DNA of 64,000 nt from Labilibaculum sp. K2S. GTDB taxonomy: Bacteria; Bacteroidota; Bacteroidia; Bacteroidales; Marinifilaceae. The position numbers were made by a program, and so were the translations under genes. The stretch's first letter is position 1. Each line of letters begins with the position of its first letter. The stretch covers positions 494,694 through 558,693 of the forward strand of contig NZ_JAUCMW010000002.1 of NCBI RefSeq assembly GCF_030372765.1, given 5' to 3'. Below are positions 1 through 7,492 of this stretch, one piece after another. Under the pieces are notes generated by a model. That model did not search any database and was not told where the DNA came from. It saw nothing but the letters and a program-made list of their open reading frames with translations.

Positions 1-2
1 TG

Positions 3-392
3 GTGTCTAAAAAGAAAGCCGGCACCAATGCACGTGCCGAACTTGCAACTCTAATACAGTCTACAATTAAAGGAACTATCGACAACTACGTGAACTCAAC
101 TGAATTAAATAATGTTGAGCAAGTTGAAGAACGTTTTGAAGGTTTAACCCGTGAGGTGATCAACCAACAATTGAACAACATCAAAGTAATTTGCGAAAAG
201 CAAACCAAAACCGGTGAAAACAAATACAAAACATACATTGCTATTGAAATGAGTTCAAAAGATTTGGAGGAAGCAATCAACCAAAAATTATCGCAGGACG
301 AAAAACTTAAAGTGGATTACGATTACGAGAAATTCAAAGAAACTTTTAATGCCGAAATGCAAAAATTAGAGGCTCAGCAAAGAGGATTCTAA
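3..392 (+). CDS. C-terminal part of an LPP20-like envelope protein (5' truncated by window edge)
   Basis: The frame is open from the first bases of the window, so the visible 129 residues are probably only the C-terminal part and the GTG at position 3 need not be the start. The visible part is charged and helical, with an A-E-L-A stretch, a predicted strand around I-C-E-K-Q-T and Y-K-T-Y-I-A-I-E-M, and a Lys/Glu-rich tail. This resembles the C-terminal half of LPP20-family lipoproteins of Bacteroidota, where the pattern 'repeat helix, then YKTYVAIE' is common; that assignment is an inference from memory of the family. A strong intrinsic terminator follows directly, so it ends its transcription unit before the prfB region. 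No signal peptide can be judged because the N-terminus is missing. Confidence 0.5.
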   Translation: MSKKKAGTNARAELATLIQSTIKGTIDNYVNSTELNNVEQVEERFEGLTREVINQQLNNIKVICEKQTKTGENKYKTYIAIEMSSKDLEEAINQKLSQDEKLKVDYDYEKFKETFNAEMQKLEAQQRGF

Positions 393-414
393 GGACAAAA
401 CAATAGAGTATTTA

Positions 415-447
415 CAGCGCCGGAAAAATTTCCGGCGCTGTTTTTTA
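415..447 (+). terminator. Intrinsic terminator after the LPP20-like gene
   Basis: A perfect 12-bp GC-rich stem (415-426 pairs with 429-440) with a two-base loop is followed by six T residues from 441. It lies 23 bases after the stop codon of the upstream gene and just before the duplicated prfB leader. Confidence 0.9.
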
Positions 448-578
448 TTACCTTTACTCTTCAATTAATAACTTACAGAAATGATCACATGAGACCAGCT
501 GAAAATTTAGCGGAACGAACGAAAGCGCCAAACAAGTGATTTAAACTGTCTTTGACGTTGATGCCAAAATAATTCTGA
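445..578 (+). pseudogene. Decayed duplicate of the prfB promoter/leader/5' coding region
   Basis: This stretch is an imperfect direct repeat of 681-805, which carries the real prfB start. Shared blocks include TTCAATTAATAACTTACA, AAATGATCACAT, AGACCAGCT, a TAGCGGA..CG segment, and the frameshift core CTTTGACGTTGATGC followed by AAAATAATTC. In this copy codon 4 is TGA (ATG ATC ACA TGA at 481-492) instead of TCA, the internal AGGAGG is absent, and the spacing before CTTTGAC is longer by about 10 bases. It therefore cannot make the RF2 N-terminus. The TA-rich block resembling a -7 element is retained, so it may still be transcribed. The rest of 579-680 shows no gene. It looks like a tandem duplication whose first copy has decayed. 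Confidence 0.85.
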
Positions 579-716
579 TTTTCTCTAATAAATCCGAGTC
601 TTAAAATCTTCATCGGAGCGTTGCTTCTTTTTCTGAAAACAACATTACACCTTCTTTTCAAATTGTTCCTTCCCCTTTGTTTATTATCTTTACACTTCAA
701 TTAATAACTTACAAAA

Positions 717-1815
717 ATGATCACATCAGACCAGCTAAAAAGTATAGCGGAGCGCACGGAAGCGTTAAGGAGGTATCTTTGACGTTGATGCTAAAATAAT
801 TCAGATACAGGAAGAAGAATTGAGAACTCAGGCGCCCGGATTTTGGGATAACCCCAAAGAGGCTGAAATTCAAATGCGAAAAGTAAGAGGGCTTAAATCC
901 TGGGTAGATTCTTACAATGAAGCAAAAGAAGCAATTGACGACCTTCAGATATTATTCGATTTCGCCAAGGAAGACGAAGCATCACCGGAGGAGGTAGACG
1001 AGCAATTTAGAACAACGCAAGGCTTAATTGAAGCTCTTGAGCTAAGAAATATGCTCCGAAAAGAGGAAGATAAACTGGGAGCCATTCTAAAAATAAATTC
1101 GGGTGCCGGTGGAACTGAAAGTTGTGATTGGTGCGAAATGCTCTACCGAATGTATTTACGGTACGGAGAAGCTCATGGCTATAAGGTAAGCTCTTTGGAA
1201 TATCAGGAAGGTGACGAAGCCGGCATTAAATCGGCAACACTGGAATTTGAAGGTGATTTTGCTTACGGATTTTTAAAATCGGAAAACGGAGTGCACCGTT
1301 TGGTTCGCCTTTCTCCATTTAACGCAGCCAACAAACGAATGACCACTTTTGCATCGGTCTATGTTTATCCTGCCATTGACGATACCATCGAAATAGAAAT
1401 AAATCCTGCTGATATCAGTTGGGATACTTTCCGTTCGGGCGGTGCCGGCGGACAAAATGTAAATAAAGTGGAAACGGGTGTACGGTTACGACATGCTCCA
1501 ACCGGAATCATTATTGAAAATACCGAAACCCGCTCCCAATTTGGAAACCGTGAAAATGCACTCCGATTGCTAAAATCGCAGTTATACGAATTGGAACTAA
1601 GAAAACGCCAGGAAGAAACTGACAAGATTGAAGGATCAAAAAAGAAAATTGAATGGGGTTCACAAATTCGTTCCTATGTAATGCAACCTTACAAACTGGT
1701 TAAGGATGTAAGAACAGGCCACGAAACTTCCAATGTGCAAGCCGTTTTAGATGGCGATTTGGATGGATTCATCAAAGCATTTCTAATGGAATTTAGCGAA
1801 GAAGATAAAAAATAA
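717..1815 (+). CDS. prfB: Peptide chain release factor 2, programmed +1 frameshift
   Basis: RF2 terminates translation at UGA and UAA. ATG 717 opens a 21-codon frame that ends at an in-frame TGA (780-782). Skipping T780 continues in the +1 frame from GAC 781 to the stop at 1813-1815, giving 365 residues, the same length as E. coli RF2. The stop-codon-reading SPF tripeptide lies near residues 199-201 and the peptidyl-tRNA hydrolysis motif GGQ near 244-246, in the usual [10 protein letters not shown] context. A conventional call would start at the TTG at 820 and lose 34 residues. Synthesis is very likely autoregulated: low RF2 causes pausing at UGA and promotes the shift. A palindromic terminator follows. 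Confidence 0.97.
768..783 (+). promoter_or_regulatory. prfB: prfB programmed +1 frameshift signal
   Basis: The site reads AGGAGG TAT CTT TGA C: an internal Shine-Dalgarno hexamer (768-773), three bases, the slippery Leu codon CTT (777-779), the UGA stop (780-782) and a following C that makes the stop weak. Spacing is the same as in the well-studied E. coli prfB site. It is needed to join the 21-codon leader frame to the main RF2 frame. Confidence 0.96.
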
Positions 1816-1826
1816 AAGATATCCTG

Positions 1827-1858
1827 TAGGGATCTTGCATGCAAGATCCCTATTCTTT
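1827..1858. terminator. Bidirectional palindromic terminator between prfB and the DUF6132 gene
   Basis: A perfect 26-base palindrome (1827-1852, centre 1839/1840) is followed on the plus strand by TTCTTTT. It serves convergent genes; the TAG stop of the minus-strand gene lies inside its right edge. Confidence 0.75.
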
Positions 1859-2065
1859 TGGTTGTTTTGGTTTAAACATCCCTCCTATCAGCACACCAAA
1901 AAGTAAACCGTAAGGCACCATTGTATACCAATTGGCCTGAATGGGGCAAGTCCCTGAAATACAACCAACATATTTCCAGTAAAGGAATCCACCCAGCAGA
2001 CCAAGCAGCCCTCCTATAATTTCAAATTTTCTATTTTTAATTAGCTTTTTCACCATATCAAACAT
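1850..2065 (-). CDS. Small membrane protein, DUF6132-like
   Basis: This 71-residue protein has a basic N-terminal segment (K-K-L-I-K-N-R-K) and two hydrophobic spans. The first is glycine-rich (I-I-G-G-L-L-G-L-L-G-G, about residues 16-30) and the second is around residues 48-63, with a C-x4-C pair between them. This architecture matches the DUF6132 family of small Bacteroidota inner-membrane proteins; the function is unknown. It is transcribed towards prfB and divergently from the MORN-like gene 45 bases away. Family assignment is from pattern recognition only. Confidence 0.75.
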   Translation of the reverse strand: MFDMVKKLIKNRKFEIIGGLLGLLGGFLYWKYVGCISGTCPIQANWYTMVPYGLLFGVLIGGMFKPKQPKE

Positions 2066-2110
2066 ATGTATCTATTTATATAATTTAAACTTAGTAAAGA
2101 ATATCCCATA

Positions 2111-2797
2111 ATGAAAACATACATCACTTTTTTATTGGTATTTTTTTTATGCTCACAAGCAAATCTCTTTGCACAGGAAAACAGACTGAACCAAGAGGGA
2201 GAAAAGGAAGGCAGATGGAAAGAATATTTTAAGGATGGAAAACTAGCTGGAACTGGAGTATATGAAAACGGAAAAAAAGAAGGAAAGTGGACGGAATATT
2301 CCGATTGGCATCATATCACTATTAAAGTAAGGTATAAAAACGGAAAAAAAGAGGGAAAAGAAATTTGGTGTAGAAACCAAAAATTCTTTAAAACCCGTTT
2401 AAAACTTAAAAAAGTTAGTAAAATAGCAGGCAAAATAAGATTTAAAAATGGAAAAAGAAATGGGCGATCCATAAGTTATCATAAGAACGGAAAGCTGTCT
2501 TCCACAGGCGTATATAAAAATGGAACGCTAGAGGGAGAACACAAAATCTACTGGGAAAATGGAAACATAAATAGAAAGGAAATTTATAAAAATGGTAAAC
2601 AAGAAGGAGAATGGCACTGGTACTCCAAAAACGGAAAGCTAGAGGAAAAAGGGACTTACAAAAATGGTGTGAGAGAAGGAGAATGGACTACCTATAATGA
2701 AGATGGAAGTGTGAATCAAAAAGCCATGTTTAAAAATGGCCGTACAAAAGATGAATATCCTATAGAGGTCATTAATACAGATAACACAAACCCCTAA
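2111..2797 (+). CDS. Secreted MORN-like repeat protein (YwqK-type)
   Basis: The first ~21 residues form a signal peptide (hydrophobic core F-L-L-V-F-F-L, then A-N-L-F-A-Q). The mature protein consists of about eight repeats of roughly 23 residues built on Y-K-N-G-K-x-E-G-E-W-x-x-Y, the pattern of MORN_2 / YwqK family repeats that fold as beta hairpins. In Bacteroidota these proteins are common and exported; some members are annotated as antitoxins of the YwqK type, but there is no partner toxin here and that label is not supported. The middle repeat (about residues 75-110) is Lys-rich and more divergent. A few strongly A-rich Lys codon runs are visible. It stands alone, divergent from the DUF6132-like gene. 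Confidence 0.8.
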   Translation: MKTYITFLLVFFLCSQANLFAQENRLNQEGEKEGRWKEYFKDGKLAGTGVYENGKKEGKWTEYSDWHHITIKVRYKNGKKEGKEIWCRNQKFFKTRLKLKKVSKIAGKIRFKNGKRNGRSISYHKNGKLSSTGVYKNGTLEGEHKIYWENGNINRKEIYKNGKQEGEWHWYSKNGKLEEKGTYKNGVREGEWTTYNEDGSVNQKAMFKNGRTKDEYPIEVINTDNTNP

Positions 2798-2925
2798 AAT
2801 GTAAAATGGATCATCAAACCAAATCGTGATACAATTTTCAGAATGGAACACGGATGATACATACATCAATGAAAATTGAAACATTCCCTTAATTCCCCTT
2901 TTGAGAGGAGACAAAGGAGAGTGTC

Positions 2926-2954
2926 AAAAAAACCACCTCATTACAAGGTGGTTC
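2926..2954 (-). terminator. Intrinsic terminator of the DUF6261-like gene
   Basis: On the minus strand GAACCACCT pairs with AGGTGGTT around a short loop and is followed by a run of T. It lies about 30 bases downstream of the minus-strand stop codon at 2985. Confidence 0.85.
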
Positions 2955-2984
2955 TTATTCTCCCAAAATCAACAAATAACAAAA

Positions 2985-3719
2985 CTAATTACTTTCCGCT
3001 TTCGCGGCTTCCTTTTTACGTTTTAAGGCTGCCAGCCTATTGTTAACCTCTTTATTGGCATCTTCAATTATTTGAAAGAATTTGTTTGAAAAAGCAGCAT
3101 ATTTCTCCGGATTTGCCTGGGTCATAGCTGAAAGATAACCACAAAGATCATTGTTGATCATATTTCTCAATTCTTTGGCTAATGTTGAAGCCGGTTTGGT
3201 TTTTTCTCTTCCCATTTTATCGTCCCTCAATTGATCATCCGATTGATCAAATGAAGCCTGAGAACCTTCCAGGTTGCTAATTAATCCATCCAATTCGGGA
3301 ATGGCTTTTCTGTCTTCAGCCAATTCCGGTGCTTTAATATCCGATAACATGGCTCTAATTTCGGCACTCTCACTGGTATAAGTGCTGTCGGTTATTTTCA
3401 TTCCATACCGATCCAAAATTGCTTTCACGCGTACCGCTTTTTGCTGCTCTCTACTCGTCCGACGCATACATTTGGCAGTCACTTCGTAAAAAATTGCACG
3501 AATATCCAGGTCGCGCACCTCATCTTTTTCCTTTAAATCACTTTCCAGCCACCCTGCATTAATCATGTGGATCAACCCTTGAGTTTTTGCCGATAATTTT
3601 TCAAAGCTTACCGCACAATAAGTATCCTCAGCTATCGGATAATTAGTATTCAGATCTGAAATTTTTCTTCCTGCTTCTGCTGTTTCCTTAATTGTGCAGT
3701 TTGCATTAATTTTCCCCAT
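2985..3719 (-). CDS. Helical protein of unknown function, DUF6261-like
   Basis: Cytoplasmic-looking protein of 244 residues with no signal peptide or membrane span. It is almost entirely helical and charged, ending in a Lys/Arg/Ala-rich coiled-coil-like tail (L-A-A-L-K-R-K-K-E-A-A-K). The order of helices resembles DUF6261, a family found mainly in Bacteroidales, whose role is unknown. The start at 3719 (M-G-K-I-N-A-N) is preferred because the 43 codons upstream in frame are low-complexity and look non-coding. The gene is followed by a clean terminator and preceded by the 42-bp repeat array, so it is probably monocistronic. Confidence 0.7.
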   Translation of the reverse strand: MGKINANCTIKETAEAGRKISDLNTNYPIAEDTYCAVSFEKLSAKTQGLIHMINAGWLESDLKEKDEVRDLDIRAIFYEVTAKCMRRTSREQQKAVRVKAILDRYGMKITDSTYTSESAEIRAMLSDIKAPELAEDRKAIPELDGLISNLEGSQASFDQSDDQLRDDKMGREKTKPASTLAKELRNMINNDLCGYLSAMTQANPEKYAAFSNKFFQIIEDANKEVNNRLAALKRKKEAAKAESN

Positions 3720-3930
3720 AGTTTTAAGTCTATAATTTTTATTGATCAGGACACAATTTATCAGTATTTTTTGTAACAAACAATCAATTTGTTGATTATT
3801 ATGAATACCCGAAAACCTATCCTCACCAAATGAAAAATACATAAACATGATCCAAACCTTTTAAATAAGGGAAAACCTTATGCAATTTCATAAGCAGCAA
3901 ACCAGAAAAATAGTTTGATGTTTTTTTAGT

Positions 3931-4264
3931 AGAATGGCCTTCCCTTGCAGCAGAAAAGTGCATCCGGTTGGTCAAACGGATATTTCCAGTACAAGAAAAG
4001 CCCGTACTGTTGATCGAAGGGGGTTTTCTACAATTGGAAAATAACATTTGAATGGTCGTACGCTGTTTTTTAACAAATGAAAAGCTCACCGGATGAGTCG
4101 AACGGCATTTTACTGCACCCGAAAATCCATCTTTTTAGTCGAACGGCATTTCCCGGATTCTGGAAGTACGAACCGATCAGAAGAATGTAAATTTCCAGAC
4201 TAATGGAAAGGGATTTGCGTGCTCTTACAAATAATCCGGCAACAGGAAGTAAGCCGGTTTTCAA
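3931..4264. repeat. Degenerate ~42-bp tandem repeat array, eight units
   Basis: Eight consecutive units of 41-43 bases start at 3931, 3972, 4014, 4056, 4099, 4140, 4182 and 4224. Several start with TCGAACGG or a close variant followed by a short T-rich block, with a GAAAA or GGAAR block near position 23. Read on the minus strand, the units encode a 14-residue period with the recurring pattern L-F-x(3)-K-x-P-F-D, but 41/43-base units break the frame and stops interrupt it, so it is not one intact gene now. It fills most of the intergenic space between the DUF6261-like gene and the arsC-like gene. Could be decayed coding repeats or a structured intergenic element. Confidence 0.8.
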
Positions 4265-4344
4265 ATTTTCAGTCATCTAAAGTCAGGGATTGCAATAAAT
4301 AGGTGAATATCTTCAAATCTGTCTTTCCATTATCTGTAAAGCCG

Positions 4345-4352
4345 TATATTTG
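4345..4352 (+). promoter_or_regulatory. Bacteroidota -7 promoter element for the arsC-like gene
   Basis: TATATTTG matches the TAnnTTTG consensus exactly and lies 32 bases upstream of ATG 4384. No convincing -33 TTTG was seen at the usual distance. Confidence 0.6.
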
Positions 4353-4383
4353 TATCACTTTAAACAGTAAAACAGAAATAAAA

Positions 4384-4725
4384 ATGTTGAAAATCTATCA
4401 CAATCCGCGTTGCTCCAAAAGTAGAGCAGGTTTAAAATATTTACAAGACAAAGGCCTGGAACCTGAAATTCGTTTGTACCTAAAAGATGAGTTTACCGAA
4501 GCCGAACTTGCTGATGTATTGATGAGAATGGCGAAACAACCCTGGGAAATTATCCGCACTCACGAAAAATTATACAAAACCGATTTTAAAGGAAAAAATT
4601 TTAATACCGATGAGTGGATCAAAATCTTAATTGAATATCCAAACCTTATTCAACGCCCCATTGTTATTAAAGACCACAAAGGAATATTTGCTGTGCCTGC
4701 TGAAAATGTAGAAGAGATTTTGTAG
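4384..4725 (+). CDS. ArsC/Spx-family thioredoxin-fold reductase (arsenate reductase-like)
   Basis: Protein of 113 residues. The N-terminus I-Y-H-N-P-R-C-S-K-S-R carries the single catalytic Cys10 in a C-S-K-S context, typical of glutaredoxin-linked ArsC and ArsC-like (YffB) proteins. The conserved R-P-I-V-I segment near residue 92 is the arsenate-binding arginine region of this family. Start chosen at 4384, just downstream of a promoter; a longer in-frame extension to 4303 would overlap that promoter. There are no arsenic-resistance neighbours (no arsB, acr3 or arsR), so a physiological arsenate role is uncertain and YffB-like housekeeping redox function is equally possible. Confidence 0.85.
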   Translation: MLKIYHNPRCSKSRAGLKYLQDKGLEPEIRLYLKDEFTEAELADVLMRMAKQPWEIIRTHEKLYKTDFKGKNFNTDEWIKILIEYPNLIQRPIVIKDHKGIFAVPAENVEEIL

Positions 4726-4768
4726 TTGCTTTCTTATGATTTCTGATTCATTAGTCAAAATTTAGATC

Positions 4769-6169
4769 ATGAAATACCGGATAGAGTCCGACACAATGGG
4801 AGAAGTTAAAGTTCCTGCCGACAAATACTGGGGAGCGCAAACGCAGCGTTCTCTTGAGAATTTTCAGATAGGCCCCATAGCTTCTATGCCTATTGAGCTG
4901 ATCAGAGCTTATGCTTATCTGAAAAAAGCGGCAGCCTTTACAAATCACCAATTGGGAGTGTTAAATGCTGATAAAAAGAAAATCATTTCAAGAGTATGTG
5001 ATGAAATTTGCAGGGGCGAACTCGATGAACATTTTCCTTTGGTTATTTGGCAAACCGGATCCGGCACACAAACCAACATGAATGTGAACGAAGTAATTTC
5101 CAATAGGGCTCAGGTACTTATGGGCTTACAAATAGGAACAGAAAGTGCATTCGTTCACCCCAATGATGATGTGAACAAATCACAATCATCTAATGATACA
5201 TTTCCAACAGCAATGAATATTGCCGGTCTTAAAAAATTACAGGAGCACACCATTCCTTCCATTGAAAATCTTAGAAATGCTTTGGCCCGCCATTCCCATG
5301 CAATGAAAGATGTTGTGAAAATAGGAAGAACTCACTTAATGGATGCAACGCCATTAAGTCTTGGACAAGAGTTTTCCGGATATGTTTCGCAATTAGATCA
5401 TGCAGCAAAGGCAATCCGAAACAGTCTGGAGCATTTAAGCGAAATTGCTCTTGGAGGTTCTGCGGTGGGCACAGGCATCAACACGCCGCACATGTATGCT
5501 GAAGTAGTGGCTGATTATATTTCTGAATTTACTAATTTACCTTTTACATCAGCAAAAAATAAATTTGAGGCCATAGCCTCTCACGATGCAATTGTAGAAT
5601 CGCATGGTGCATTAAAACAAGCGGCTGTTTCGCTGCTGAAAATTGCCAACGATATTCGCTTGATGGCATCAGGGCCACGTTCGGGGATTGGCGAACTCAT
5701 TCTCCCGGCCAACGAACCCGGATCTTCAATCATGCCGGGAAAAGTAAATCCCACACAGGTGGAAGCACTAAGCATGGTTTGCGCACAGGTAATGGGTAAC
5801 GATACAACAATTACCATTGCTGGATCAAGCGGCCATTTCGAGCTAAATGTTTTTAAACCGGTAATCATTTACAACTTTTTGCAATCGGCTCAATTGCTGG
5901 GCGATGCCTGTAATTCCTTAGCCAAAAACTGCGTGGCAGGAATTCTCCCCAACAAGGAACGAATCAGACAACATTTAGACAATTCGCTAATGTTGGTAAC
6001 TGCTCTAAGCACTCATATAGGATATAAAAAATCAGCCGAAATTGCTAAAAAAGCCTTTTCTGAAAACAAAAGTCTACGCCAGACTGCTCTTGAACTTGGC
6101 TACGTAAGCAATAAGGAATTTGACAAGTGGGTGGATCCAAACAAAATGATTCACCCTGATAAAGAATAA
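4769..6169 (+). CDS. fumC: Class II fumarate hydratase
   Basis: FumC interconverts fumarate and malate without an iron-sulfur cluster. The 466-residue length is standard. The family signature [11 protein letters not shown] is at about residues 317-327, the substrate-site [12 protein letters not shown] at about 97-108, and the catalytic T-H-L-M-D-A-T-P region at about 190-197. In this organism it probably runs in the reductive direction, feeding succinate and then methylmalonyl-CoA mutase (7.5-12 kb). It follows the arsC-like gene by 43 bases on the same strand and may be co-transcribed with the phosphodiesterase gene downstream (about 50 bases). Confidence 0.96.
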   Translation: MKYRIESDTMGEVKVPADKYWGAQTQRSLENFQIGPIASMPIELIRAYAYLKKAAAFTNHQLGVLNADKKKIISRVCDEICRGELDEHFPLVIWQTGSGTQTNMNVNEVISNRAQVLMGLQIGTESAFVHPNDDVNKSQSSNDTFPTAMNIAGLKKLQEHTIPSIENLRNALARHSHAMKDVVKIGRTHLMDATPLSLGQEFSGYVSQLDHAAKAIRNSLEHLSEIALGGSAVGTGINTPHMYAEVVADYISEFTNLPFTSAKNKFEAIASHDAIVESHGALKQAAVSLLKIANDIRLMASGPRSGIGELILPANEPGSSIMPGKVNPTQVEALSMVCAQVMGNDTTITIAGSSGHFELNVFKPVIIYNFLQSAQLLGDACNSLAKNCVAGILPNKERIRQHLDNSLMLVTALSTHIGYKKSAEIAKKAFSENKSLRQTALELGYVSNKEFDKWVDPNKMIHPDKE

Positions 6170-6220
6170 TTAACAAAAGAAATTTTTCACCCCATGCTAA
6201 TTTCAACAATCACTAATAAG

Positions 6221-7270
6221 ATGAAATTTTTAGGAAAAATATATTTGATCGTAGTATCCCTGATATCCAGTGCCTGCGATCCTTTTCAAACCAAAATAGG
6301 AACAGAAGTATCCTTGTACGAAAGCTTGGAAAAACAAGAATTCGCCTTTCCGGATACCCTAAAAGTAATGACCTGGAACATTAAATTTGGTGGTGGAAGA
6401 ATCGATTTCTTTTTCGATTGTCATGGCGACCGGGTCATCATGGAAAAATCAGAAGTGCTGGATAATATGAGCGTTCTTTCTGAAAAAATCCGTGAAGTAA
6501 ACCCCGATATCCTGTTTATTCAGGAAGCCGATGTGAATGCAAAACGAAGTGCTTTTGTTGATCAGGTTCAGTATCTGCTTGACAATACCGATTTTAATTA
6601 TGCGGCTTATGCCTCACAATGGAAAGCCAAACACATCCCCAGCGACGGCATCGGAAAAATGGATTCGGGCAATGCCATTTTATCCAAATGGAAATTTACC
6701 GATGCGAAACGAACTCCTCTGCCTCTTATTCAATCGCAAAATTTCATTGTTCGCTATTTTTATCTCAAACGGAATATTCTGGAAATAAATCTGGAACACA
6801 AGGGAGAAGCAATTAAACTTTTAACAACTCATCTATCGGCCTATGCCAAAGATGATACCAAGAAAATACAGTTGGGAATTTTGAAGACTTACGTCGATTC
6901 CTTAAATCAAAAAGGACAAAAATTCATTTTAGGCGGCGATTTTAACTCTCTTCCTCCATTTAGTAAGCAAACCAGTAATTTTGATGATTCAGCATGCACC
7001 GACGGCGATTTTGAAGCGGATAATTACAGCTCCGAAACAGAATGGATGATGCCTTTTTACGAAAGTTATAAAGCAGCAATTCCTTTGGAAGAATTTAAAC
7101 AAAACAATTCGAAACATTTTTCGCACACAACAGATAAAAACGGGTACTGGAACCGAAAGGTGGATTACCTGTTTACCAATGGTCACTTTGTTCAAAATAG
7201 TGGAAACACACTTCAACAATGGATGCAGGCATCTGATCATGCCCCTATTGTTGTGAATTATAAATTATGA
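6221..7270 (+). CDS. Lipoprotein of the endonuclease/exonuclease/phosphatase superfamily
   Basis: The start at 6221 gives a classic lipoprotein signal (M-K-F-L-G-K-I-Y-L-I-V-V-S-L-I-S-S-A-C) with lipidated Cys19; the upstream ATG at 6194 would add nine residues before it. The mature part shows EEP motifs in order: M-T-W-N-I-K near residue 56, I-Q-E-A-D near 100, T-T-H-L near 205, G-G-D-F-N-S-L near 243, and the catalytic S-D-H-A-P near the C-terminus. Substrate cannot be told from sequence: DNA, phospholipid or inositol phosphate are all possible for surface-exposed members. It probably faces the periplasm or cell surface. Confidence 0.85.
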   Translation: MKFLGKIYLIVVSLISSACDPFQTKIGTEVSLYESLEKQEFAFPDTLKVMTWNIKFGGGRIDFFFDCHGDRVIMEKSEVLDNMSVLSEKIREVNPDILFIQEADVNAKRSAFVDQVQYLLDNTDFNYAAYASQWKAKHIPSDGIGKMDSGNAILSKWKFTDAKRTPLPLIQSQNFIVRYFYLKRNILEINLEHKGEAIKLLTTHLSAYAKDDTKKIQLGILKTYVDSLNQKGQKFILGGDFNSLPPFSKQTSNFDDSACTDGDFEADNYSSETEWMMPFYESYKAAIPLEEFKQNNSKHFSHTTDKNGYWNRKVDYLFTNGHFVQNSGNTLQQWMQASDHAPIVVNYKL

Positions 7271-7492
7271 GTCAGCAATTATTAATGGGTAAGTCATAAG
7301 ATCTTAACTCATCATTTAATTCCAGCTTTTTCCATTTTTAATTTACCGGAAATCCTATTTTATTCATAAATCTTAATTAATAATTCCTAATTCGAACGTG
7401 TTTTAAAAGTATGATTAAGAACATTTTTAAAACCTTCCTTAAATGATAAAAAGGCCTTATTTTTAGGCTCTAATTTTTAAACAGTTACAGTT

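Noticed and set aside
485..700. Minus-strand ORF of 71 codons over the prfB leader duplicate
   Set aside because: It lies antisense to the duplicated leader, has no recognisable protein features and its composition reflects the repeat.
780..820. In-frame TGA in prfB as a sequencing error or pseudogene
   Set aside because: The exact E. coli-type AGGAGG-TAT-CTT-TGA-C arrangement and the resulting 365-residue length show programmed frameshifting.
3720..3848. N-terminal extension of the DUF6261-like gene and minus-strand ORFs covering 3823-4276
   Set aside because: The extension is Asn/Phe/Ile-rich low-complexity sequence; the ORFs are by-products of the 42-bp array and are broken by stops.
3931..4264. 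42-bp array as a CRISPR array
   Set aside because: Units are degenerate throughout with no separate conserved repeat and unique spacer, no leader and no cas genes.
7271..7492. Cobalamin riboswitch upstream of mutA
   Set aside because: No B12-box-like conserved block or pseudoknot arrangement was seen; the region is AT-rich and unremarkable.
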